DNA of 8,211 nt from Armatimonadota bacterium (GTDB lineage Bacteria > Actinomycetota > Acidimicrobiia > Spongiisociales > UBA5794): NCBI GenBank assembly GCA_008501565.1, contig QQUL01000368.1:1-8211 (forward strand). The letters are read 5' to 3'. Both the position numbers and the translations under genes were made by a program. The notes under the pieces are model-generated. The model had not been told where the DNA came from, did no database searches, and saw nothing but the letters and a program-made list of their open reading frames with translations. Position 1 is the first letter of the stretch, and every line of letters begins with the position of its first letter. Positions 1-5,054 of this stretch are shown piece by piece.

Positions 1-224
1 TCGACAGCTCCGGGGCCGTCTTCTTCTTGCCGACCGGGTCGGGTGAATGGACGGGGCTCGAACGTCCACTGCCCCATGCCGACCGCCACGGCACGGCGTC
101 CTGTTTCTCGATGGGACGCCTCACCATCTGGGGCGGCATCAGTACAACGAGCGACCACGTCTCCATCGCCCGCAGTAGCGGAGCGACAGCGTTGGTATCG
201 GAACTAATCGCAGACACCCACTGA
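1..224 (+). CDS. C-terminal fragment of a Kelch-like protein (5' end outside window)
   Basis: This reading frame is open from the left edge (first full codon at 3) to a TGA at 222-224, giving 73 visible residues; the start lies upstream of the window. The fragment has a Trp followed by a Pro/His/Arg stretch, then GRLTIWGG, close to the 'G-hydrophobic-W-G-G' strand pattern of Kelch repeats, and it ends in a short Ala/Ser/Thr tail. Kelch repeats form beta-propellers and often serve binding roles; nothing here shows a catalytic function. The gene runs convergently toward cofH, and their stop codons are about 65 bp apart across a 7-bp repeat array. That the frame is coding is likely, because the composition is protein-like and the gene end coincides with the repeat spacer. 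The Kelch assignment rests on one motif and is tentative. Confidence 0.55.
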   Translation, partial: DSSGAVFFLPTGSGEWTGLERPLPHADRHGTASCFSMGRLTIWGGISTTSDHVSIARSSGATALVSELIADTH

Positions 225-230
225 ACTCGG

Positions 231-307
231 TCAGACGTCAGACCTCTGAAAATACGGTCATCGGATATCGGTCATCGGTCATCAGATCTCAAATCACGAT
301 TCCTGAT
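231..307. repeat. Degenerate 7-bp tandem repeat array A (cofH 3' end)
   Basis: Read in steps of seven from 231, the plus strand gives TCAGACG and TCAGACC (231, 238), TCTGAAA (245), ATACGGT (252), CATCGGA (259), TATCGGT (266), CATCGGT (273), CATCAGA (280), TCTCAAA (287), TCACGAT (294) and TCCTGAT (301). One phase holds throughout while the unit drifts from TCAGACN to NATCGGN to TCNNGAT. The array fills nearly all of the spacer between the convergent Kelch-like gene and cofH, and it contains the cofH stop codon (289-291). It resembles the heptanucleotide short tandem repeats known from filamentous cyanobacteria. I see no clear hairpin terminator in it. Confidence 0.7.
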
Positions 308-2154
308 TCGATCGGTTGGTAGACCGTGTTTCGTCGGACCGGGTTGCGGTCGAGATCGAGGATGGCGTCTCTGAAGTCGGCGGCGCTGACCTCGGTTCCG
401 TGGGATGCGCCTGCGGCTCTCGATATGGACTCGTCCATGAGGGTTCCACCGACATCGTTGCAGCCGGATCGCAGGAGCACGGCTGCACCGTCGAGGCCGA
501 GCTTGACCCACGACGCCTGGATGTTGTCGATGAGGCCGATGAACGCAATCCGCGACACGGCGTGGACAAGGATGACCTCGTCCCACGTCGGGCCCGGCCT
601 CGACTGTCCGCGCAACCAGATCGGTGAGCCCATGTGGACGAATGGCAGCGGAACAAACTCCGTGAATCCTCCGGTACGACGTTGTATCTCGCGCAGCACC
701 TCGATGTGGTTGGCCCACGAGCGGGGTCCATCGACATGGCCGAACATCATCGTTGACGTCGTTCGAAGACCGATGTCGTGTGCGGTGAGCATGACCTCTG
801 CCCATTGCGCAGTCCTGATCTTGTCCGGGCACAGCGTGAGCCGGACGTCGTCGTCGAGGATCTCGGCGGCGGTTCCCGGAAGCGTTCCGAGACCAGCGTC
901 ATTCAGAGCGACCAAGAGTTCACGCACTGTGACTCCCGCCGTTTCAGCCCCCTGCCACACCTCGAGGGGGGTGAAACCGTGGATGTGCATGTTCGGGACC
1001 CGCGCTTTGATGGCTGAGACCACATCGATGTAGAACTGGCCGGTGAAGTCGGGATGAATACCGCCCTGGAGACACACCTCCGTCGCCCCTCGGTCCCACG
1101 CCTCGGATGATCGTTCAACGACCTCGTCGATCGACAGGAGATACGGTTCACCCCGGAGATCGAGCGAGCGGGGACCTTTGGAGAAGGCGCAGAATCCGCA
1201 TTTGAAGTAGCACTGGTTGGTGTAGTTGATGTTGCGGTTCACCACGAACGTTACGTCGTCGCCAACTGCCTGACGTCGGAGCACATCGGCGGCATCAGCA
1301 ATGGTCTCGACATCGGTTCCGTGAGCCCGGAAGAGGGTCTCGATCTCACCAACCGAAGGAGCAGAACCGGCAAGGGCTCGCTCGAGGATGCCTCGGATTT
1401 CCACAGACGCGTCTTCCACCGTCGCCGGGGACCGACCACGCCATGCATCGTCGGGCCATGCAGCGGAAACGCGGGTGTCTGGCTGAGGTGTGTCGAGGTC
1501 CTTGCCTGGAGCCCATTCCACCCGCGGTCGCGCTCGCCCAGAACCGTCGATCTGGTTGAGATAGGCGCTGAACGCACCCTTTTCGAGTTCAGTAGCGGCA
1601 TCGTCATATTCAACGTCGATCGGGAACGGACCGCGCTCGATGAGTGGCAATCCCAGGGCGTCACGCAACTCGCCGATGCGTTCGGTGTCCCAGTCCCGCA
1701 ACAAGAGATCCCGAGCCCCGGCCTCTACAGCTTCGAGGGCATCCGCAACAGTGTCGACGAACACTGACACGGCAGCTTCGGAACCGGGGAGGGAAACGAG
1801 TTCAGCCGCATCCGCAACCGAGCTCCGATTTGTGCGCAAGTATCGGGCCCTGGTGAATGACAACGCATCGAGCACTTCGATGCGTGAGTCCGAGTCGAGA
1901 ATGGTGACCCGCCATCCCTTGACGCGACGCTTTGCCAATATCTTGGCTCGTGACGGCTCAATGACGTAGACCGGTGCATCGACAGAGGCATCACCGCTGG
2001 CGAGGAGAAGACCGCCCTTCTGCGCGTCGACGACGTCGGAGGGCAGGGGTGTCGCGACCTCAACCGTCAAGGTGCCCTCTCGTCGGCGTGTCGATGCCCA
2101 GATTTCATTGACAGCGTCAGCCGGCCGAAGCTGGAGAAATGTGATCTCGGTCAT
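289..2154 (-). CDS. cofH: CofH: 5-amino-6-(D-ribitylamino)uracil--L-tyrosine 4-hydroxyphenyl transferase, with extra N-terminal domain
   Basis: CofH is a radical SAM enzyme that joins the hydroxybenzyl part of tyrosine to 5-amino-6-ribitylaminouracil, the first step to Fo, the chromophore of coenzyme F420. The 621-residue protein carries the CX3CX2C iron-sulfur motif at Cys315, Cys319 and Cys322, preceded by VVNRNINYTNQC and followed by CLQGGIHPDF, PGTAAEILDDDVR, TSTMMFGHVD and FTEFVPLPFVH, all typical of CofH and of the C-terminal half of FbiC. Residues about 212-300 match the FbiC inter-domain linker (WAPG, then a helical stretch ending VGDDVT). Residues 1-210 are extra: stand-alone CofH is usually near 360 residues. 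I chose the ATG at 2154 because it overlaps the cofG TGA as ATGA and has AAGGAG 4 nt upstream. The last residues (ESGIVI) fall within a 7-bp repeat array. The CofH assignment is near certain; the N-terminal role is unknown. Confidence 0.95.
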   Translation of the reverse strand: MTEITFLQLRPADAVNEIWASTRRREGTLTVEVATPLPSDVVDAQKGGLLLASGDASVDAPVYVIEPSRAKILAKRRVKGWRVTILDSDSRIEVLDALSFTRARYLRTNRSSVADAAELVSLPGSEAAVSVFVDTVADALEAVEAGARDLLLRDWDTERIGELRDALGLPLIERGPFPIDVEYDDAATELEKGAFSAYLNQIDGSGRARPRVEWAPGKDLDTPQPDTRVSAAWPDDAWRGRSPATVEDASVEIRGILERALAGSAPSVGEIETLFRAHGTDVETIADAADVLRRQAVGDDVTFVVNRNINYTNQCYFKCGFCAFSKGPRSLDLRGEPYLLSIDEVVERSSEAWDRGATEVCLQGGIHPDFTGQFYIDVVSAIKARVPNMHIHGFTPLEVWQGAETAGVTVRELLVALNDAGLGTLPGTAAEILDDDVRLTLCPDKIRTAQWAEVMLTAHDIGLRTTSTMMFGHVDGPRSWANHIEVLREIQRRTGGFTEFVPLPFVHMGSPIWLRGQSRPGPTWDEVILVHAVSRIAFIGLIDNIQASWVKLGLDGAAVLLRSGCNDVGGTLMDESISRAAGASHGTEVSAADFRDAILDLDRNPVRRNTVYQPIESGIVI

Positions 2155-3314
2155 CGCACTCCTTGGACGTGGGCATCGGTGCCTTGAATCTCGGTGCAGG
2201 GGATGGCAGCGTAGCCATCGGTTGTTGCGCTGGAGACGGCATCGGCCAGCAGTTGGCCATCCACCCAGCGGTTCGTCAGGTATTCCGGATACACAGGGAG
2301 TCTCGGACGGAGGGTGAAACCACCGTCTGCGGTCACCGCTTCGAGCCGTTCGAGTGCTGGCCATGGAGCCTCGGGGTTGACCCAGTCGATCGTGAGAGGG
2401 CTCACTCCACCCCAGTCGTTGATACCAGCGGCGAGATAGACGGAGAAGTCCTCGGTGAGGTTCGGCGGGACCTGGAGGTTCGCCTCAGCACCCAGGATCC
2501 ACCGTGCGAGCGCTACGACCCGGATGAAGTACGGGATCGTCGGCTCCGGACTGAAACGCATGCGTGTGTCAGCCTTCGCACGAAAGTTCTGGATGATGAA
2601 CTCTTGGATGTGCCCGAACTCGGTAGCGAGGTCCCGTAGGGCGAAGAGGCTGTCGACCACCTCACGAGGTGTTTCCCCGATGCCGACAAGAATCCCCGTC
2701 GTGAATGGCACCGCCTGGCGCCCGGCTTCGCGGATCGTTTCGACCCGTACGGCTGGCACCTTGTCCGGGCAGTTGTGGTGCGGCATCCCCGGTTCGGTGA
2801 GGCGGTCGGAGATGTTCTCAAGCATCATTCCCATCGAAACGTTGGTTGGTCGGAGGCGTGCAATGTCCGACTTCGACATGACCCCCGGGTTCGCATGTGG
2901 ATACAGGCCGGTTTCAGCACGGATGAGTTCCGACATCATTGCCACGTACTCGATGGTTGACGAAGCGCCCTGCTTGTCGAGGAATGCACGCGCCTGGGGC
3001 CACTTGTCCTCGGGACGGTCCCCGAGCGTGAGAAGCGCCTCGGTGCAGTGGAGCTCGTCGCCGGCCGTGACGATCGCTAGCACGTCTTCTGGGGTCAGGT
3101 ACTCGCCTCCGTTCCCCGGAGGTTTGACGAAGGTGCAATAGGTACAGGTGTCACGACACAGGGTGGTGATGGGAACGAATACTTTGCGCGAGTACGTGAC
3201 TGTCCGTCCGCGACCTTCATCGCGGAGGTGGCTCGCGGTCGCCATGAGTTCCTGCGCGTCCGAGGAAGCGTCGAGAAGCCGCAGGGCAAGATCTGGATCG
3301 GGTGTTCCCAGCAC
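2151..3314 (-). CDS. cofG: CofG: 7,8-didemethyl-8-hydroxy-5-deazariboflavin (Fo) synthase subunit
   Basis: CofG is the second radical SAM enzyme of Fo synthesis; it cyclises the CofH product to the deazaflavin Fo, releasing ammonia. The 387-residue protein has the CX3CX2C cluster motif at Cys53, Cys57 and Cys60 within TYSRKVFVPITTLCRDTC, and continues with LTLGDRPEDKWP, YPHANPGVMS, MGMMLENISDRL, TTGILVGIGET, IIQNFRAKADTRM and GINDWGGVSPLTIDWVNPE, the normal order of conserved blocks in CofG and the N-terminal half of FbiC. The start is a GTG at 3314-3312: an in-frame TGA lies five codons upstream, and no better start keeps the full N-terminus. No Shine-Dalgarno is visible, but TACCGT lies 6 nt before the GTG, suggesting a leaderless mRNA. 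The stop overlaps the cofH start by ATGA, so the two genes are one operon. A C-terminal tail of about 35 residues after NRWVD is poorly conserved in character. Confidence 0.95.
   Translation of the reverse strand: MLGTPDPDLALRLLDASSDAQELMATASHLRDEGRGRTVTYSRKVFVPITTLCRDTCTYCTFVKPPGNGGEYLTPEDVLAIVTAGDELHCTEALLTLGDRPEDKWPQARAFLDKQGASSTIEYVAMMSELIRAETGLYPHANPGVMSKSDIARLRPTNVSMGMMLENISDRLTEPGMPHHNCPDKVPAVRVETIREAGRQAVPFTTGILVGIGETPREVVDSLFALRDLATEFGHIQEFIIQNFRAKADTRMRFSPEPTIPYFIRVVALARWILGAEANLQVPPNLTEDFSVYLAAGINDWGGVSPLTIDWVNPEAPWPALERLEAVTADGGFTLRPRLPVYPEYLTNRWVDGQLLADAVSSATTDGYAAIPCTEIQGTDAHVQGVR
2159..2164 (-). promoter_or_regulatory. Strong Shine-Dalgarno deciding the cofH start
   Basis: On the minus strand AAGGAG stands 4 nt before the cofH ATG at 2154-2152, inside the last codons of cofG. 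Together with the ATGA stop/start overlap it fixes the start and indicates translational coupling. It contrasts with the other visible starts in the window, which have no recognisable Shine-Dalgarno. Confidence 0.8.
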
Positions 3315-3320
3315 GAAGGG

Positions 3321-3326
3321 ACGGTA
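3321..3326 (-). promoter_or_regulatory. Candidate -10 element of the cofGH promoter (leaderless)
   Basis: Minus-strand TACCGT fits the TANNNT -10 consensus of actinobacterial housekeeping promoters. It ends exactly 6 nt before the cofG GTG, so transcription would begin at or next to the first codon. No convincing -35 element is seen. The same arrangement precedes the lipoprotein and nitroreductase genes. Confidence 0.5.
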
Positions 3327-3382
3327 TCACGGCTCGTCCGCATCGGATACGACGGCATCAGCTGCGACGTCGACGGACGAAG

Positions 3383-3388
3383 TACCCT
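3383..3388 (+). promoter_or_regulatory. Candidate -10 element of the lipoprotein gene (leaderless)
   Basis: TACCCT matches TANNNT and ends exactly 6 nt before the ATG at 3395. No Shine-Dalgarno occupies the usual place. It lies about 60 bp from the oppositely directed cofG -10 element, so two divergent promoters share an 80-bp spacer. No inverted repeat suggesting an operator was recognised there. Confidence 0.5.
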
Positions 3389-3394
3389 CCCGGC

Positions 3395-4270
3395 ATGCGT
3401 CGATCGATCCTCACTGTGGCCGTGCTCGCTTTCGCGGCAACCGCATGTTCGTCAGTGATATCGGACACCTCATCGACCACTGCTCCTGTCACAGTGCCGA
3501 CCACGACGACTACGACAGTTCCGTCCGATGAGATATGCAAGATCGGAGATCTGCGATTCGGCACAGAAGGGCTTGTCGCGGCACTCGGTGAGGACGTCGG
3601 CGACGCGACCACGATCTCGACAATCCGATGGGAGGATTCGGCGACGTGTGAGCGCGTCGTGGTTTCGTTCGCATCGGATTCCGGCGCCCCCGCAAGCTCA
3701 CTCGGCCCGACGGGTGTGTCAGTCCTTGCCTATGCCGGGATCGTCCGCGTGGTTCTGCCGGAGAGTCTTGACACGACGGCGGTCGCTGACATGCTCGCCG
3801 ACGGAGACCTTGCCCATCGCATCTTCGTCGTGCGCGGCGACGAGGGTCGGATCTTCATCGACATCCATTCAGAGCCGGGCCACACGATCGGTGCACGCGC
3901 ATCCACAACATCGGCGCCATCCACCTTGATAATCGACATCATCGATGTGGAATCCGACAGCACGGCCGCCGGCGCCATCGTGTCGCCAACGTCAATCGTC
4001 CTGACCCCGACACCGGGGCCGACGATCTATCCCTTCTCTGTTGAGGGATACGCAGCTCCCAGCCTCGAAGAGATCCGCGTCGAGGTCCTGACGGAAGGGA
4101 ATCTCGTCGGGAATCGCTCGCTGGCTCTCGGGGGGTGGACCGACGCATGGCAGGCGTACGACACCATCGTCACGGATGGACCCTCCGGCATGGTCGACAT
4201 CTATGTTGGAACCGTCGGTCCCGAAGGCGAGCCGGACATCGGCGCCACGGTGACCATCGATCTACCCTGA
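3395..4270 (+). CDS. Predicted lipoprotein with AMIN-like and Gmad2-like domains
   Basis: The 291-residue product starts MRRSILTVAVLAFAATAC: two arginines, a hydrophobic stretch and a lipobox-like A-T-A-C at Cys18, so it is predicted to be exported and lipid-anchored on the outer face of the membrane. The lipobox is relaxed, with Ala rather than Leu/Val/Ile at -3. A Ser/Thr/Pro/Val linker (residues 19-45, with six consecutive Thr) follows. Residues about 50-190 are beta-rich with the feel of actinobacterial AMIN-like domains (IRWEDSATCERVVVSF, IRVVLPE, RIFIDIHSEPG). Residues about 197-291 resemble the Gmad2 immunoglobulin-like domain (a PTPGPTIYPFSVEGYA block, a central DAWQAYDT, and a final beta-strand ending TIDLP). 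No catalytic motif is seen; binding of cell-wall polymer or spore/envelope partners is only inferred. The ATG at 3395 was chosen because it places the signal peptide at the N-terminus. It diverges from cofG and converges with the nitroreductase gene. Confidence 0.85.
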   Translation: MRRSILTVAVLAFAATACSSVISDTSSTTAPVTVPTTTTTTVPSDEICKIGDLRFGTEGLVAALGEDVGDATTISTIRWEDSATCERVVVSFASDSGAPASSLGPTGVSVLAYAGIVRVVLPESLDTTAVADMLADGDLAHRIFVVRGDEGRIFIDIHSEPGHTIGARASTTSAPSTLIIDIIDVESDSTAAGAIVSPTSIVLTPTPGPTIYPFSVEGYAAPSLEEIRVEVLTEGNLVGNRSLALGGWTDAWQAYDTIVTDGPSGMVDIYVGTVGPEGEPDIGATVTIDLP

Positions 4271-4282
4271 ATCAGAATTCAA

Positions 4283-4301
4283 GAGTTCAGCTGCTGAACT
4301 C
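4283..4301. repeat. Perfect 19-bp inverted repeat after the lipoprotein gene
   Basis: GAGTTCAGC, a single T, then GCTGAACTC form a perfect 9-bp inverted repeat around one base. As RNA it would fold with an 8-bp stem and a 3-nt loop. It lies 12 bp after the lipoprotein stop and just before a second hairpin in the convergent spacer. It may be part of a terminator or a protein-binding site. Confidence 0.55.
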
Positions 4302-4304
4302 CAA

Positions 4305-4323
4305 GGAACCCGCTTCGGGTTCC
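4305..4323. terminator. Candidate bidirectional terminator between convergent genes
   Basis: GGAACCCG, loop CTT, CGGGTTCC form a perfect, GC-rich 8-bp stem with a 3-nt loop. It lies between the stops of the lipoprotein gene (4270) and the convergent nitroreductase gene (4357). Neither side has a good T-run, so intrinsic termination is plausible but not certain. Confidence 0.5.
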
Positions 4324-4364
4324 CGACGTCTGTCGTCTGTCGTCCGACGTCCGACGTCAGAGCT
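4323..4364. repeat. Degenerate 7-bp tandem repeat array B (nitroreductase 3' end)
   Basis: Six consecutive 7-bp units are visible on the plus strand: CCGACGT (4323), CTGTCGT (4330), CTGTCGT (4337), CCGACGT (4344), CCGACGT (4351) and the decayed CAGAGCT (4358). Two unit versions alternate as blocks. The TGA stop of the nitroreductase gene (4357-4359) lies at the junction of the last two units. The motif is unrelated to those of the other two arrays. Confidence 0.75.
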
Positions 4365-4956
4365 TCCAAGTGTTGCGGTGGAGTTGATCCCCGAGCGGGC
4401 GCCGCTGGCGCGTGGTTCCTGAACCGGTCGGCGCCTCATCATCTGCTCGATATCCGAGTGCGATGAGACCAACCATCATCCGATCGTCTGGGACCGAGAA
4501 CTCGCTTCGGACCGCATCTTCGCCGTAGCCGATCCCGAAGAACCAGGTGTCAAGACCGGCATCTACCGCCGCAAGCTGGAGTTGCATGGCGGCCATTCCG
4601 CCGTCCACGTCCCAGAAGCGGACGGGCCAGCGGTCGAGATCGTCGAGTTCGAACTCAAGCTTGTCGGACTCGGAATACCTCGCGAGGTACCGCTTCGGGT
4701 CCGAGAACACAAGCACCACCACCGGAGCTTCCCCCGTCGTTTCCCTGACGTCGTGGTCGGGATCATCGGTCAAACGCCAGAACGTGGCGACGGCCCCGGG
4801 GTCATCCAGAACGAGGAAGTCGAGGCCCTGGGAGAAGCCTGCAGACGGCGCACGGCGTGCCGTATCGATGATCCGGTCGACCACGTCGGATGGCGGAACC
4901 TCCGCTCGGTACGAACGAATGCTGCGACGCTTGCGCACAACGTCTGAAAACTCCAT
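4357..4956 (-). CDS. Nitroreductase-family protein (FMN-dependent oxidoreductase)
   Basis: Members of this family use FMN and NAD(P)H to reduce nitro groups, quinones, enones or other small substrates; the substrate cannot be read from sequence. The 199-residue product starts MEFSDVVRKRRSIRSYRAE, the usual FMN-phosphate-binding N-terminus, followed by APSAGFSQG (36-44), VDGGMAAMQLQLAAVDAGL (117-135) with TWFFGIG, and ALGYRADD (166-173). It closes with RRPLGDQLHRNTW, the common C-terminal signature. Length is normal. The ATG at 4956 is preferred: the frame stays open to 5040, but the upstream residues are only the translation of a 7-bp repeat array, and TACCAT lies 6 nt before this ATG. It is probably monocistronic, since the icmF stop upstream is followed by a hairpin and about 100 bp of spacer. 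Proximity to cofGH does not make it an F420 enzyme; the F420-dependent Ddn-type nitroreductases belong to a different fold family. Confidence 0.88.
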   Translation of the reverse strand: MEFSDVVRKRRSIRSYRAEVPPSDVVDRIIDTARRAPSAGFSQGLDFLVLDDPGAVATFWRLTDDPDHDVRETTGEAPVVVLVFSDPKRYLARYSESDKLEFELDDLDRWPVRFWDVDGGMAAMQLQLAAVDAGLDTWFFGIGYGEDAVRSEFSVPDDRMMVGLIALGYRADDEAPTGSGTTRQRRPLGDQLHRNTWKL

Positions 4957-4962
4957 CGCACC

Positions 4963-4968
4963 ATGGTA
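4963..4968 (-). promoter_or_regulatory. Candidate -10 element of the nitroreductase gene (leaderless)
   Basis: Minus-strand TACCAT matches TANNNT and ends exactly 6 nt before the ATG at 4956. No Shine-Dalgarno is present, which suggests a leaderless transcript. This is the third instance of the same spacing in the window. Confidence 0.5.
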
Positions 4969-4988
4969 CGGGTCGGATCCGAACCAAG

Positions 4989-5037
4989 AGCTAAATGCCC
5001 ATGCTGAAAGCTGTGAGCCGAAAGCTGAAAGCGGCAG
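4989..5037. repeat. Degenerate 7-bp tandem repeat array C (icmF/nitroreductase spacer)
   Basis: Units at 7-bp steps on the plus strand are GCTGAAA (5003), GCTGTGA (5010), GCCGAAA (5017), GCTGAAA (5024) and GCGGCAG (5031). More decayed units lie to the left: AGCTAAA at 4989, about one base out of phase, and TGCCCAT at 4996. The array fills most of the spacer between icmF and the nitroreductase gene, and its last unit merges with the hairpin following icmF. The motif is purine-rich and unrelated to arrays A and B. Confidence 0.7.
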
Positions 5038-5053
5038 CATCGGGGATGCTGCC
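5033..5053 (-). terminator. Candidate icmF terminator hairpin
   Basis: On the minus strand GGCAGCATC, loop CCC, GATGCTGCC form a perfect 9-bp stem with a 3-nt loop, beginning 1 nt after the icmF TAG. The bases after it (GCTTTCAGCTTT) are only moderately T-rich, so it is a weak intrinsic terminator or an mRNA 3'-end stabiliser. Confidence 0.55.
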
Positions 5054-5054
5054 C

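Noticed and set aside
231..307. A CRISPR array
   Set aside because: The units are 7 bp, contiguous and degenerate; there are no 20-40 bp repeats with unique spacers and no cas genes.
326..1033. 235-codon open frame on + opposite cofH
   Set aside because: It lies wholly antisense to strongly conserved CofH core motifs and resembles no known protein; long antisense frames are expected in GC-rich DNA.
2100..2200. A frameshift breaking a single fbiC into two
   Set aside because: The junction is a clean ATGA with a Shine-Dalgarno, and the sequence after it is a new ~210-residue region rather than a direct continuation of the FbiC linker.
2151..2364. Extension of the cofH frame upstream to 2364
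   Set aside because: Those 70 residues are Arg/Pro/His-rich and lie within the conserved C-terminal part of cofG in another frame. The ATG at 2154 has AAGGAG and an ATGA overlap.
2455..3141. 228-codon open frame on + opposite cofG
   Set aside because: It is antisense to the conserved CofG core, with Arg/Ser-rich composition typical of a shadow frame.
3302..3394. Longer lipoprotein start near 3302
   Set aside because: The added residues would overlap the start of cofG and bury the signal peptide; the ATG at 3395 places it at the N-terminus.
4357..4956. Nitroreductase as an F420-dependent enzyme because it is near cofGH
   Set aside because: Its motifs are those of the FMN-binding nitroreductase family; F420-dependent nitroreductases of the Ddn type have a different fold, and the gene is not in the cof operon.
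4957..5040. N-terminal extension of the nitroreductase to 5040
   Set aside because: The extra 28 residues are a translation of the 7-bp repeat array, and the family N-terminus MEFSDVVRKRRSIRSY fits the ATG at 4956.
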